A stretch of DNA of 64,000 bases, taken from assembly GCA_001769805.1 (NCBI GenBank), contig MEPO01000021.1, positions 186,001 to 250,000 on the forward strand, in the 5' to 3' direction. Positions 32,969-42,206 of this stretch are shown one piece after another. Made by a program: the position numbers and the translations under genes. Position 1 is the stretch's first letter; each line of letters begins with the position of its first letter. The DNA comes from Bdellovibrionales bacterium GWA1_52_35. Its GTDB lineage: Bacteria; Bdellovibrionota; UBA1018. The notes below the pieces were generated by a model. It saw only the letters and a list, made by a program, of their open reading frames with translations. It was not told where the DNA came from and searched no databases.

Positions 32969-33991
32969 TCAGGGTTTTTTTGGAGCGACCGGCAAACCCG
33001 CAAAAGGCGCGGCGCCCCCATGGTGAATAAAGGCGAGTTGCCGCTGCCGATCGAGCCATAAGGAGATTTGATGCTGATACTCTGCCGCGGTCAGCTGGGC
33101 GCGGATTTCATTTTTGATCTTCTCGTAGCGAGCCGAATCGTCTGATTTCACGTCAACCAGCTTGAGCAAATTGAATGACCCAGTGGAGGATCCCCCAAAA
33201 ATTTCACTGATTTCGCCGATTTTCAATTTCTTCGCCTGATCGCGAAATTGCGAGGACATGTTGTCCTCGGTAAGGGTACCCAGGTCGCCACCTGCTGAAG
33301 CGGAGGCATGATCACTCATTCTTCGCGCTACGTCCCCAAAAGCTTCACCACTTTTGAGAGCATTCAAAGCTCTTTGCACCACTTCGCGTGCCGCAGATAG
33401 TGTTTTGTAATTCGAAATGGAAACTGAAATCAGCTCAAGGTGGTAAGCGACCGGAACAGATGAACTCCGGGTGTAAGTGTTATAAAAATAATTTTTGATG
33501 TCATCCTCGGAAAGCGTGACTTTGGTCCGGATATCGCGATCAATCAAATTTCGTTTGCTTGCACTGGCACGTATCAGTTCAAAATACTCTTCAAACGCGA
33601 AGCCTTGCTCCTTCAGGGCATTCTTCAGGGACTGACGATCAATTTTGTTATTGGCCTGGATGGAGTTGATCTCCTGTTCCGTTTCGGCGTCGCTGACGGG
33701 AAATGCTTGTGAAATGAGGCGCTCGTCGATCAGGAAGTCGGTAATCTCCTTGTCGGCGGCTTGAGCCCCCTTGCTTGCAACGGCAGTTCCGGAAAACAAA
33801 GGGTCCAGCTGCGCGCGAAGTTTGATCGTACGTCTGAACTGGGCGATATCCGACTGCAGAATCAGTGAGGAGTTGACGGAAGCCACCAGCTTGTCGACGA
33901 TTACGGTTTCGGCGGCAGCCAATTGCAAATCGGGGCTCGCCAGTGTGGTGAACCAGAGGACCAGAAAGCTAATCAGAAGGTGTCTGTGCAT
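32969..33991 (-). CDS. surA: Periplasmic chaperone/peptidyl-prolyl isomerase SurA
   Basis: This 340-residue protein has an N-terminal signal peptide (hydrophobic residues 5-25, cleavage near LAAAET). A SurA_N chaperone domain follows (about 30-170, DKLVASVNSSLILQSD), then one parvulin domain (about 180-285) and a C-terminal helix. SurA guides outer-membrane proteins through the periplasm. The family's usual second parvulin domain is absent, so it is the short form. It lies next to pdxA and another parvulin gene. Confidence 0.85.
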   Translation of the reverse strand: MHRHLLISFLVLWFTTLASPDLQLAAAETVIVDKLVASVNSSLILQSDIAQFRRTIKLRAQLDPLFSGTAVASKGAQAADKEITDFLIDERLISQAFPVSDAETEQEINSIQANNKIDRQSLKNALKEQGFAFEEYFELIRASASKRNLIDRDIRTKVTLSEDDIKNYFYNTYTRSSSVPVAYHLELISVSISNYKTLSAAREVVQRALNALKSGEAFGDVARRMSDHASASAGGDLGTLTEDNMSSQFRDQAKKLKIGEISEIFGGSSTGSFNLLKLVDVKSDDSARYEKIKNEIRAQLTAAEYQHQISLWLDRQRQLAFIHHGGAAPFAGLPVAPKKP

Positions 33992-34070
33992 ACAAGATAA
34001 CCCAATCCTTTTGATCTTTTAGATCACAAGGTCAGGCTCTTGTGCAAGTCCGTTGGATAGTGGACGTTCC

Positions 34071-34910
34071 TTAATCCTTGATCAAATCTGAACGCACACT
34101 GACTTTGGCCTGTTGACGCAGTTGGTTCATGAATTTTTCAAAAATCAGAGCTCTTTTTTCGTCGAAAACAAGTCGTTTGATTTGAGCCTTGTCAACGTCC
34201 TCCCAGGATCGAACTGCGGTAAGTTTGATGATGTGGTAACCGAATTGGCTGCGGACGATGTTACTGATTTTGCCAGGGGTTTTGAGTTTAAGCGCCGTAT
34301 CATAATATACCGGATCAAGCTTATCTTTGGTCTGATAATCGATGTCTCCGCCCATGGGAGCAGCCACACCCTCGGAGAAGCGCTGGGCAATCTCGGCAAA
34401 ACTCGTTTTTCCGTCTTTTACGTACTGATCGTAGATTTTTTTTATTTTATCCAAAGCCTTCTTTTCATCCTCCGGTCGCGCACCTGCTGGAATAGCCGCG
34501 AAGATATGACTGGATCGGATTTCCGGGTATTTGTCGTAATAACTTTTTGCTTCAGGGTCTGAAACCTGAATCGCTTCAAACTCCTTAGCCAGTTTCTTTT
34601 CAATCAAGGCCTGATAAAGGACCGAGTTCACCCGCTCCATAATCTCGGGGTCTTTATCAAGATTCAACCGCCGTGCCTCCTGGATTCCGAGTTCGCGTTT
34701 GATAAGGTCTTCTAAAAAGACCTTTTTTCCACGTGCTTTGAACTGAAAAAAATTGACGCTTTCGCCGAATTTTTTATTGAAATCTTCGAGAGTGATGACC
34801 TTGTTGTTGACCCGCGCCAACTCCGACGCTCCATGGCTGATGGAACTACCTCCAAAAACAAGGGCGGCCATTGCTGTGGGAACAAAGCAGAAGATAGTTC
34901 TCTTTTTCAT
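34071..34910 (-). CDS. Parvulin-type peptidyl-prolyl isomerase (PrsA/PpiD-like), secreted
   Basis: This 279-residue protein has a signal peptide (residues 1-27) and an N-terminal SurA_N/PpiC-like helical arm. A parvulin domain (about 130-235) has RSSHIFAAIP at the start, FAEIAQRFSEGVAAPMGGDI in the middle and RSQFGYHIIKLTAV at the end. It should act on proteins in the periplasm or in the membrane-proximal space. It is between mfd and surA. No lipobox is seen, so it is soluble or anchored otherwise. Confidence 0.88.
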   Translation of the reverse strand: MKKRTIFCFVPTAMAALVFGGSSISHGASELARVNNKVITLEDFNKKFGESVNFFQFKARGKKVFLEDLIKRELGIQEARRLNLDKDPEIMERVNSVLYQALIEKKLAKEFEAIQVSDPEAKSYYDKYPEIRSSHIFAAIPAGARPEDEKKALDKIKKIYDQYVKDGKTSFAEIAQRFSEGVAAPMGGDIDYQTKDKLDPVYYDTALKLKTPGKISNIVRSQFGYHIIKLTAVRSWEDVDKAQIKRLVFDEKRALIFEKFMNQLRQQAKVSVRSDLIKD

Positions 34911-34964
34911 ATACTTGTAAGGTTAGCATGGTTTTCTTGGATCGCAACTGCTGAGAGACGCCGG

Positions 34965-37900
34965 CTATGGGCGGACGAGGTTGTTCAGAAGTTTTTCCAG
35001 ATTGAAGAAGAGGTCGCGCAAAGAATCCGTCGGAATTTTGGCGACAAATTTTGAATCGGGGAGGAGTTGGTATTGCTCCGGCCTGCTGGCGACCAGCGCA
35101 ATGGCTTTGACCGGATCAAGACGGCTATGGGTTCCGGGCAGCAAGGATACGCGGGCTGGCCCTGCCGTCAGGCCATCCAAGCCCTGTCTCTTCAAAAGTT
35201 GTTTAATGCGAATCAACCATAAAAGGCTTTGGGCCTCCAGAGGTAGCGGTCCAAAGCGGTCGAGTAATTCTTCTTCCAGGCGTACAATATCCTCCTCTTT
35301 TTGCGATGCGGAGAAGCGGCGGTAAAACGAGAGGCGCTGATGTACGTCGGACACATATTTTTCGTCCAAGTAGGCGGCGAATGGAACTTTGATTTCCGGT
35401 TCGCGCCGGGATTCCTCCGGTTCAAGCGGCTTTCCTTGAAGCTCGTGAATCGCCTCCTCAAGCAGTTCGGTGTAGAGGTCGAAACCAACGGCGCCAATGT
35501 GACCGGACTGCTGGGGTCCGAGCAGGTCCCCGCCTCCCCTGATTTCCAGGTCGTGATTGGCGATGCTGAAACCACTGCCCAGCTCGACGAAGCGCTGAAT
35601 GACTTCAAGTCTTCTTTTGGCGTCGTCACTGATGGCGCCTTCAGCCGGCAGCAGAAGGTAGGCATAGGCTCGTTGCTGACCACGCCCGACACGTCCGCGA
35701 ATCTGATAAAGCTGGGCGAGGCCCATGGTATCCGCCCGATTGATCAGTATCGTATTTGCCAAAGGGAGATCCAGGCCAGACTCTATGATCGTAGTGCATA
35801 CGAGTACATTGAACTGCTTTTTGTAAAAACCGATCATCGTTTTTTCAAGAACACCTTCGGACATCTGCCCATGCCCAACTGAGACCCGTGCATCCGGAAC
35901 GAGCTGCCGGACTTTGTTCGCGACCTGTTCAATAGTTTGAACTCGATTATGCAGGAAAAAAACCTGCCCTCCCCGGCTCAGCTCAAACTCGACGGCACGT
36001 TTGATAAGATCCTCATCGTACTTGGAAACATAGGTGCGGATCGGCAGGCGGTCAACGGGGGGAGTATTGATCAGACTGATGTCGCGCAAACCTGCAAGCG
36101 CCATGTGCAGCGTACGGGGGATTGGGGTAGCGGTCAAAGTCAGGACGTGGGTGTTGATCCGCAAAGTCTTCAGTTTTTCTTTGTGTTCAACGCCGAACCG
36201 ATGCTCTTCATCAATGACAACCAGTCCAAGATCTTTGAACCGGATGTCCTTCGATAAAAGGCGGTGGGTTCCAACGACGATATCCACCTTGCCTTCGCCA
36301 ATTCGCGCGATGACGTCCTTCTGTTCTTTTACGGACTTAAACCGGGACAGCCCCTCAATAATGAAAGGGTAATCCTGTAATCGCGCCTTGAAGGACTGCT
36401 CGTGCTGATACGCCAGTACCGTGGTGGGAACAAGAATGGCGACCTGCTTGCCATCAGAAACGGCCCGGAAAGCCGCGCGAATCGCGACCTCGGTCTTGCC
36501 ATAACCCACATCACCGCAAACAATCCGGTCCATGACACGCCCGGACTCCATGTCCGAAAGAATTGAGTCAACCGAGCGGGACTGGTCAGGGGTTTCCTCG
36601 AAGGGAAACTTGGCTTCGAACTCCTGAAAGCCGGCGTCACGCGGAGAAAAGCGAACTCCAGGCCGAATTTTTCTCTCCGCATAAAGTTGAACAAGATCCA
36701 CAGCCAGCGTTTTGACTGCGGAGCGGACCTTCTCTTTGGTTTTCGCAAACTGCAGGGTTCCAAGGCGATCCAAGGGTGCCGATTCCCCGGCCCCCACGTA
36801 TTTTTGAATTACATTCAACCGGTAAACCGGAAGATAGAGACGATCCTTGTTCGCATATTCGAGCAACAAAAAGTCGCTGGGAGCCCCGGAGAGATTCAAT
36901 CGAACCAAGCCCTGATAACGGCCGATACCATGATCAACATGAACGATGGCATCTCCAGCGGAGAGATCCGAAAGCGCGCTCAGTCCAGACCAGTCTTTGG
37001 CTGCTGAGCCGCTTTTCGCAACCCAGGAGGTGCTTGCTTTCTTCACATGTTTAGTGCCAAGAATTTCATCTTCCGTGAGGACGACCAGTCCTTCAGCCGG
37101 CCAACGGAAACCCTGGGTGACTGTTCCGGTATTCAGCAGTATCGAGGAGGCGATTCCCCGCTCCTGGAGCAGGAAACGGATTCGTTCGAGCTGGCTTTGG
37201 GTGTTGGCGAGACCGACTACGCGAAAGCCCTGACGGAGCCAGAGTTTAAGATGAGCTTCAAGTTCTCCGAGCGATTGGCGGGAACCCCGGGCCAGGTCCG
37301 CATTCGTTTTGACCGCCACCAGATGTCGGCTCTGAATGGGCTCTTCTCTTTCACTTTTCTCCCTCAGCTCTCTCACCTCAATATCCCTGGTCAAAGCTTC
37401 GGCATCCACTATATCGACTTGATCAAGGTACAGACGAGTTTGGCTTTTCAGGCGATCTGCCTGTGCCGGTGTCATCTGGAAAAGGAGAGCAGGCGGAGGC
37501 ACAATCACTTCAGTTTTCCGGGTCGGATCAGCCAGCGAGGCCTGGTCTTTAAGAAAGGTGTCCCAGGTCTGGTTGCAGGACAGCTCATCGTTCCAGGCGA
37601 TCGGCCAATCTGTGCCCAAATAATCCCAGAGAGTACCGGGGTTTTCATAGGCAAATGGAGCCCAGGAATCACTGTGGTCGGCATACATTCCGTTTTGAAC
37701 CGAGCCCAGGACAGGATCTCGGATGCTTCGGGGGATTCCCTGATCATCGGCGAACTGCTTGAGTTTCTCCCGGGTGCGGGCGGTCGTCTCGGAATTGATC
37801 AGAACTTCACGAGCAGGCGGGATATTTACTAGAGAAATGCCCGGACCCTCCGGCAGTGCGCGCTGGGTTGCAGGGTCAAATTCACGGATCCGCTCGATCG

Positions 37901-38516
37901 TTTCATCAAACAATTCCAGTCGCAGTGGATGGCTTCGATTTGGCGGAAATATATCAACGATTTCGCCCCGGACGGCAAAAGAGCCGGGGTCTTCGACGGA
38001 ATCCAGGCGGGCATATCCAATTTCCAGCAATGAGGAAATCAGAGTGCCCCGGGATTGAACGCTGGAGCCAAGTGACAGGGCTATGGACGAACTTAAAAAC
38101 CGGGAATAGGGAATGGTTGCCTGTGCCCCCGCTTGCAAGGAGGTAACCACGACAAAGGGGGAGCGGGTATCAGGAGATTTCCGGGCCAGATCCGAAAGTT
38201 CGCTGAGTGCCGCCAGTCGCGCCAGCCGGGTTTTCAACGAAAGCGCGATTGGACTATAGGGCGACTGCTCCCACCCAGGAAACAGAATTACCGGGAGGAC
38301 GGTTCCATCAATTGCGGATGCCATATTTTCCAGATCAGAGCCAAATTCCGCGGCAGATTCGTCGTCAGCGCAAATAACGACCACAGGTTTTTCCAGAAAT
38401 TTGACTAATCGCGCAATGATCAGTGCTCGCGCAGAGGTGGGGGCGCCGCGTACGCGAACCGGGTCGGATTGCCCCAACAAGGAACGCAGAATGACCGCAA
38501 TAGAGCTAGAACGCAT
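34965..38516 (-). CDS. mfd: Transcription-repair coupling factor Mfd
   Basis: Mfd removes stalled RNA polymerase and recruits UvrA. It has a UvrB-like N-terminal module and an RNA-polymerase-interaction domain. The RecG-like translocase has Walker A GDVGYGKTEVAIRAAF (about 660-675) and the DEEH box VIDEEHRFGVEHK, with motif III TLTATPIPRTLHMA, and there is a C-terminal D7 domain. The length of about 1183 residues is normal. I use the ATG at 38516; a TTG two codons upstream is an alternative. uvrA lies downstream on the same strand. Confidence 0.95.
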   Translation of the reverse strand: MRSSSIAVILRSLLGQSDPVRVRGAPTSARALIIARLVKFLEKPVVVICADDESAAEFGSDLENMASAIDGTVLPVILFPGWEQSPYSPIALSLKTRLARLAALSELSDLARKSPDTRSPFVVVTSLQAGAQATIPYSRFLSSSIALSLGSSVQSRGTLISSLLEIGYARLDSVEDPGSFAVRGEIVDIFPPNRSHPLRLELFDETIERIREFDPATQRALPEGPGISLVNIPPAREVLINSETTARTREKLKQFADDQGIPRSIRDPVLGSVQNGMYADHSDSWAPFAYENPGTLWDYLGTDWPIAWNDELSCNQTWDTFLKDQASLADPTRKTEVIVPPPALLFQMTPAQADRLKSQTRLYLDQVDIVDAEALTRDIEVRELREKSEREEPIQSRHLVAVKTNADLARGSRQSLGELEAHLKLWLRQGFRVVGLANTQSQLERIRFLLQERGIASSILLNTGTVTQGFRWPAEGLVVLTEDEILGTKHVKKASTSWVAKSGSAAKDWSGLSALSDLSAGDAIVHVDHGIGRYQGLVRLNLSGAPSDFLLLEYANKDRLYLPVYRLNVIQKYVGAGESAPLDRLGTLQFAKTKEKVRSAVKTLAVDLVQLYAERKIRPGVRFSPRDAGFQEFEAKFPFEETPDQSRSVDSILSDMESGRVMDRIVCGDVGYGKTEVAIRAAFRAVSDGKQVAILVPTTVLAYQHEQSFKARLQDYPFIIEGLSRFKSVKEQKDVIARIGEGKVDIVVGTHRLLSKDIRFKDLGLVVIDEEHRFGVEHKEKLKTLRINTHVLTLTATPIPRTLHMALAGLRDISLINTPPVDRLPIRTYVSKYDEDLIKRAVEFELSRGGQVFFLHNRVQTIEQVANKVRQLVPDARVSVGHGQMSEGVLEKTMIGFYKKQFNVLVCTTIIESGLDLPLANTILINRADTMGLAQLYQIRGRVGRGQQRAYAYLLLPAEGAISDDAKRRLEVIQRFVELGSGFSIANHDLEIRGGGDLLGPQQSGHIGAVGFDLYTELLEEAIHELQGKPLEPEESRREPEIKVPFAAYLDEKYVSDVHQRLSFYRRFSASQKEEDIVRLEEELLDRFGPLPLEAQSLLWLIRIKQLLKRQGLDGLTAGPARVSLLPGTHSRLDPVKAIALVASRPEQYQLLPDSKFVAKIPTDSLRDLFFNLEKLLNNLVRP

Positions 38517-38534
38517 TTTCAAATGCTACTTACC

Positions 38535-38563
38535 TTGACACAAAATTTCAACTTCAGTAATCT
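38535..38563 (+). promoter_or_regulatory. Likely sigma70-type promoter of the double nuo cluster
   Basis: A perfect TTGACA (38535-38540) and TAATCT (38558-38563) are separated by exactly 17 bp, between the divergent mfd and nuoA' genes. The -10 match is only partial. No other promoter candidate or terminator was seen before the first nuo set, and none between the two sets, so this may drive all 24 genes. Confidence 0.5.
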
Positions 38564-38596
38564 TTTCGCGAGCTTCTATTAGCAAAAGAGGGACCC

Positions 38597-39025
38597 ATGC
38601 CGAGCGGTTGGGATGTCTATTATATTGTTTTTCTTTCAGCATTTATGGCGTTGGGAATCCCGGCCTTCCTTTCGCTGCTTTCGCGTGGTTTTTCCAGCAA
38701 AAAGAAAGATTCAGGTAAACCGGAGTTGTTTCTGACTCCCGAGTTGCCAGAGGTTCTTACAAAAATAGAGGGTCCGGCGGTAAGCAGCTTCAATACCCGG
38801 TTCTTTGTCGTGGCAAACGCAGGAATAGTTTTGATCACGATGATCCTGATTCTAATTCCCTGTGTCGGCATGATTCACCAAAGTGCGACACAGGATGAAA
38901 AATTACTCGGACTTGCAGCAATTATTTCGGTTTCTGTTTTAGCGGCCACAGGTCTGCTTTACTCTGCAGCAAAAGGTGACCTGAGCTGGTTGAGGGCATT
39001 TCAGAGGAAGAAGGCGGACGAATGA
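38597..39025 (+). CDS. Divergent NuoA-like membrane protein (paralogue set, A')
   Basis: This 142-residue protein has three predicted membrane helices (about 7-30, 70-90 and 100-120) and sits in the nuoA position. The canonical NuoA has RFYLVAILFLLFDVE; here the aligned stretch is RFFVVANAGIVLITM, so the acidic pair is Ile80/Met82. The FECG motif is also gone. Identification relies on position, topology and the RF(F/Y) alignment. GAGG precedes the ATG. It overlaps nuoB' by 4 bases. Confidence 0.65.
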   Translation: MPSGWDVYYIVFLSAFMALGIPAFLSLLSRGFSSKKKDSGKPELFLTPELPEVLTKIEGPAVSSFNTRFFVVANAGIVLITMILILIPCVGMIHQSATQDEKLLGLAAIISVSVLAATGLLYSAAKGDLSWLRAFQRKKADE

Positions 39026-39471
39026 AGGAAAATGCGCTTTACCTTTCCACCATTGGCCGCGTTCTGGATTGGTCTCGATCAAATTCGCTTTGGTACACCA
39101 CCGCCAATATTGGCTGCTGCTCTGACGAAGTATTGAATACACTGGGTTGTCGATATGATCTTGAACGTTTCGGAAGTATCCCGCAGGTCGACCCACGACA
39201 GAGCGATTTATTGATTATAACAGGAGCGGTTTCGTACAAAATGGCACCCCATCTTCGGGCGCTCTATGATCTGATGCCCTCTCCCAAATATGTTCTGGCG
39301 GTAGGGTCCTGCGCGAATTGTGGCGGGCCTTTCGCGCCTGAAATCAGTTATTCGACAGCACCGGGCGTGGACCGGATATTACCAGTGGACATTTATGTGC
39401 CTGGCTGTCCCCCGCGACCGGAAGCAATTATGGACGGCCTGTTGGCCTTGCAGGAAAAGATTCGTGGATAA
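39022..39471 (+). CDS. NuoB-like Fe-S subunit (paralogue set, B')
   Basis: This 149-residue homologue of the complex I subunit carries cluster N2. The tandem Cys32-Cys33 (IGCCSDE), Cys97 in GSCANC and Cys129 in PGCPPRPE are all kept, so the N2 cluster can still form. The core LLIITGAVSYKMAPHLRALYD and RILPVDIYVPGCPP are strongly conserved with the canonical NuoB at 48.9 kb. The segment after the CC pair (SDEVLNTLGCRYDLERFG) differs from CGIEMMATLASDYDMSRFG. It is coupled by overlaps to A' and C'. Confidence 0.9.
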   Translation: MKENALYLSTIGRVLDWSRSNSLWYTTANIGCCSDEVLNTLGCRYDLERFGSIPQVDPRQSDLLIITGAVSYKMAPHLRALYDLMPSPKYVLAVGSCANCGGPFAPEISYSTAPGVDRILPVDIYVPGCPPRPEAIMDGLLALQEKIRG

Positions 39472-40006
39472 ATCCAAGCTGATTTCCAAACTTGAAGCAG
39501 GTTTTCCCGGGGCGGTCCTCCAGGTGCAGCGATTTGGAAAAACGGAAACTCAGTGTCTCTGGATCGAAGGCAAGCGGATACGAGAGGTCGCCCGGGGCCT
39601 TAAAGAGGATTTCGGTTTCAATATTCTTGAGAACCTCTCGGTGATGCAGATTGATGATGCACTGGTGCTCACCTATTTTCTGCGTACCTCCGACCCGGAA
39701 ACCGGTAATTACGGAGAGTGTCTGATTGTTCGGCTTTCGGCGCACCTTAAAAAACCGAATCATGCTCTGGAGGTTGCATCAATAGTGGATTTTTGGGCGA
39801 CAGCGCTGCCCTTTGAAATGGAAGCCGGCGAACTCTTTGGAATACATTTTGTTCTTGAGGGTGGCACGAAACGGATAGTGACTGGTCTGCGATTGCCCGT
39901 GGGATGGCGAGGCTATCCGCTTCGCAAAAATTATGTTTTCCCGGAAAGCTTCAGTGGCGTTCGACATGAAAGAGCATGGATTGAAAAAGCGGGTGGCAAG
40001 AAATGA
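39464..40006 (+). CDS. NuoC-like subunit (paralogue set, C')
   Basis: This 180-residue homologue of the 30-kDa complex I subunit is recognisable in the C-terminal half. There, EMEAGELFGIHF aligns with EREVFDMFGIRF and YPLRKNYVFP aligns with HPLRKDFPL of the canonical protein. The start is a GTG at 39464, overlapping nuoB' by 8 bases; the longer upstream ATG reading is out-of-frame nuoB'. Unlike the canonical set, C and D are separate genes here. Confidence 0.82.
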   Translation: MDKSKLISKLEAGFPGAVLQVQRFGKTETQCLWIEGKRIREVARGLKEDFGFNILENLSVMQIDDALVLTYFLRTSDPETGNYGECLIVRLSAHLKKPNHALEVASIVDFWATALPFEMEAGELFGIHFVLEGGTKRIVTGLRLPVGWRGYPLRKNYVFPESFSGVRHERAWIEKAGGKK

Positions 40007-41133
40007 GTTCCCGGGAAATACTCAAAACGGAACTGGCCAAACTGGCATTGGGACCGTTTGACTCCGCATTGCCCGGACCCCTGAGGCTTCAGATGGAGCT
40101 CGACGGCGAAGTCATTGTTTCCGCGAAGGTGGAAACGGGTTTCATCCACCGAGGTCTTGAGAAAGCGTTCGAGCGTCAGCGTTGGATCGCTTCTATTTCT
40201 TACGCAGACCGTCTCGATCCGGACGGGCCCATTTTCGGTGAGCTAGCACTTTGTCTGGCAGTTGAAGAAATCGCGCAGCTGACAGTTCCGCCCAGAGCGG
40301 AACAGGTTCGGGTACTGCTGTCGGAGCTTGGCAGGATTTCCTGTCACATGGAATATCTCGTCCGGGTCGCGCGTGCGGTCGGATCAGATACAATGATCCA
40401 CTATGTCTTGCGGGATCGGGAAAAGATTCTGGATCTGTTTGAGCTGACAACCGGGGCCCGCTATTCAATTAATTTCCTTCGTTTCGGCGGAATTCAGGCA
40501 GACATTACAGAAGGTTTCATTGAGCGGATTCTGGAGCTTAGCGAACTGTTCAGAATCAGGGTCAAAGAATACAATGATTTGTTCACCTATAATCATGCTT
40601 TCATACAGCGAACCCAGGGTGTGGGAACTCTTTCCTCAAAAAGGGTTCGGGAACTCGGCGTAACGGGCCCGAATGCACGAGCGGCAGGTTTCTCAGCGGA
40701 TATCCGGAAAATTCATCCTTATTCGGGCTATGATAAAATAGATTTTGAGGTTCCAGTCGCGGATCTCAGGGGGCTGAGATCCGGCGACGCGAATGACCGG
40801 TTCCTGCTGCGCTTGCGGGAAATCGCGGTGAGCACTGAAATTCTGAGGCAAGTGGCGGAAAATATTTCGGACGGGGCATTCTGTTCAAGAAAACAGGGCC
40901 AGGAAATAAAAGTTCCTGCAGGTGAAGCTTATGTGCGCGTGGAAAGCGCGCGTGGCCTTCTGGGTTGTCATGTTGCTGCCGATGGTGGTCCGATGCCGGC
41001 AAGAATCCAATTTCGAACTCCAAGCCATGCTCACCTGGCTGCAATTCCGGAGCTGCTCTCGGGAACCCGTCTTGAGGACCTTCCTGTGGTTTTGAGCAGT
41101 CTTGGCCTCGGCGTCGCGGAGGCGGATCGATGA
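40003..41133 (+). CDS. NuoD-like subunit lacking quinone-site residues (paralogue set, D')
   Basis: This 376-residue homologue of the 49-kDa subunit, kept over its full length, includes ETGFIHRGLEKAFE, LLSELGRISCHMEYL and ARGLLGCHVAADGG. The quinone-site loop GPxHPxxHG is GPFDSALPG (residues 17-25), so both histidines are lost (Asp20, Pro24). The tyrosine that hydrogen-bonds the quinone headgroup is Pro73 (SYADRLDP). It has none of the Cys pairs of group 4 NiFe hydrogenases, so it is not a hydrogenase. It overlaps both neighbours by 4 bases. Confidence 0.88.
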   Translation: MSSREILKTELAKLALGPFDSALPGPLRLQMELDGEVIVSAKVETGFIHRGLEKAFERQRWIASISYADRLDPDGPIFGELALCLAVEEIAQLTVPPRAEQVRVLLSELGRISCHMEYLVRVARAVGSDTMIHYVLRDREKILDLFELTTGARYSINFLRFGGIQADITEGFIERILELSELFRIRVKEYNDLFTYNHAFIQRTQGVGTLSSKRVRELGVTGPNARAAGFSADIRKIHPYSGYDKIDFEVPVADLRGLRSGDANDRFLLRLREIAVSTEILRQVAENISDGAFCSRKQGQEIKVPAGEAYVRVESARGLLGCHVAADGGPMPARIQFRTPSHAHLAAIPELLSGTRLEDLPVVLSSLGLGVAEADR

Positions 41134-42206
41134 ACGCTTTCCTGTGGGTATCCTCCTGGCTTGAGGGTTTTGGGCTTGAGCAGGTTGAGTCAATCTGGAT
41201 TCTTGCTCCGCTTGGGCTCATTTTCATCTTTTTATTTATCATTGTCCCCTCCTCCATGATTGTTGCCTATCTCGACCGGAAGGTAACCGCCGATTTCCAG
41301 GCGCGAGTAGGACCCAACCGCGCAGGCCCAGCTGGAGTATTTCAGTCTTGGGCGGACTTTTTCAAATTACTCCAGAAAGACCGGAATTCAGAAGTGAGCT
41401 GGAGTGAGGAACTCTGGCTGGCTATTCACACAATGGCGCTATACTCAACCGTAGCCGTTCTGCCCCTCGGCTCATTGATGCTGCTGGTGGATACCGACAT
41501 GAGTGTTTTTCTGCCCTTCTGGGCAGCCCTGGTTGTGGCGCTTGGGACCATGTTGCTTGGGTTGAGCCAAAAAACAGTTGCCGGTTGGTATGGTGGTATC
41601 CGGGTGGCGACACAAGCCATCTCGGGAGCATTCCCGGCCCTAGTGGCGATGATTTGTGTGGGGCTGCGCGCGGGTTCTTTCCGTTGGAGCGGACTGGTTG
41701 CGATTCAGGGCGCTGCGCCCCTGAGTTGGACGGCTTTTTCAAATCCCTTTCAATTCATTGCTCTCATCGTCTTCCTGGTGAGTGGACTCGTCTTGCTTGC
41801 AATTCCACCGATGGATGCGGCGCTCTCCTCACCTGATGTGAGCGGTGGTGTGGCGGCGCACCTTTCGGGCAGAAGGCTGGTGCTGTTCAAAATGGGACGG
41901 TTTTACAGCTTTTACCTTTGGGCGGTCATAGCATCAGTACTCTTCCTGGGTGGCTGGAAACTTCCGTTTGAAATTTCTGAAAATCTTCTGGAGCAGGGAA
42001 AAATCCAACTACTCCATTTCCTCGAACTCTGTTGCTTGATGACAAAATCCCTCATCCTGATTTTGCTGGTGATCTGGGGAGCCAGGGTGAATCCGCGCAC
42101 GCGTGTTGATCAAATTACCGATTTTGCCTGGACCGTTTTGAGCCCTTTTGCCCTTTTCGCTTTGATCGGTGCAAGCCTGGTTGCTGGCTGGGGAGTTCTT
42201 TCATGA
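41130..42206 (+). CDS. NuoH-like membrane subunit lacking E-channel acids (paralogue set, H')
   Basis: This 358-residue, eight-helix homologue of NuoH keeps the cytoplasmic loop LDRKVTADFQARVGPNRAGPAGVFQ. The acidic loop AEANRLPFDLPEGEPE of the canonical NuoH (residues 220-235) becomes IPPMDAALSSPDVSGG at 225-240. The SYEL glutamate becomes Ala167. The E-channel and quinone-chamber charges are therefore mostly gone. The frame is intact and coupled to D' and I' by 4-base overlaps. Confidence 0.87.
   Translation: MNAFLWVSSWLEGFGLEQVESIWILAPLGLIFIFLFIIVPSSMIVAYLDRKVTADFQARVGPNRAGPAGVFQSWADFFKLLQKDRNSEVSWSEELWLAIHTMALYSTVAVLPLGSLMLLVDTDMSVFLPFWAALVVALGTMLLGLSQKTVAGWYGGIRVATQAISGAFPALVAMICVGLRAGSFRWSGLVAIQGAAPLSWTAFSNPFQFIALIVFLVSGLVLLAIPPMDAALSSPDVSGGVAAHLSGRRLVLFKMGRFYSFYLWAVIASVLFLGGWKLPFEISENLLEQGKIQLLHFLELCCLMTKSLILILLVIWGARVNPRTRVDQITDFAWTVLSPFALFALIGASLVAGWGVLS

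Noticed and set aside
40003-41133. D' as a group 4 [NiFe]-hydrogenase large subunit
   Set aside because: There is no N-terminal or C-terminal CxxC pair to hold nickel; the motif regions are VETGFIHRGLEK and ARGLLGCHVAADGG, which are NuoD-like.
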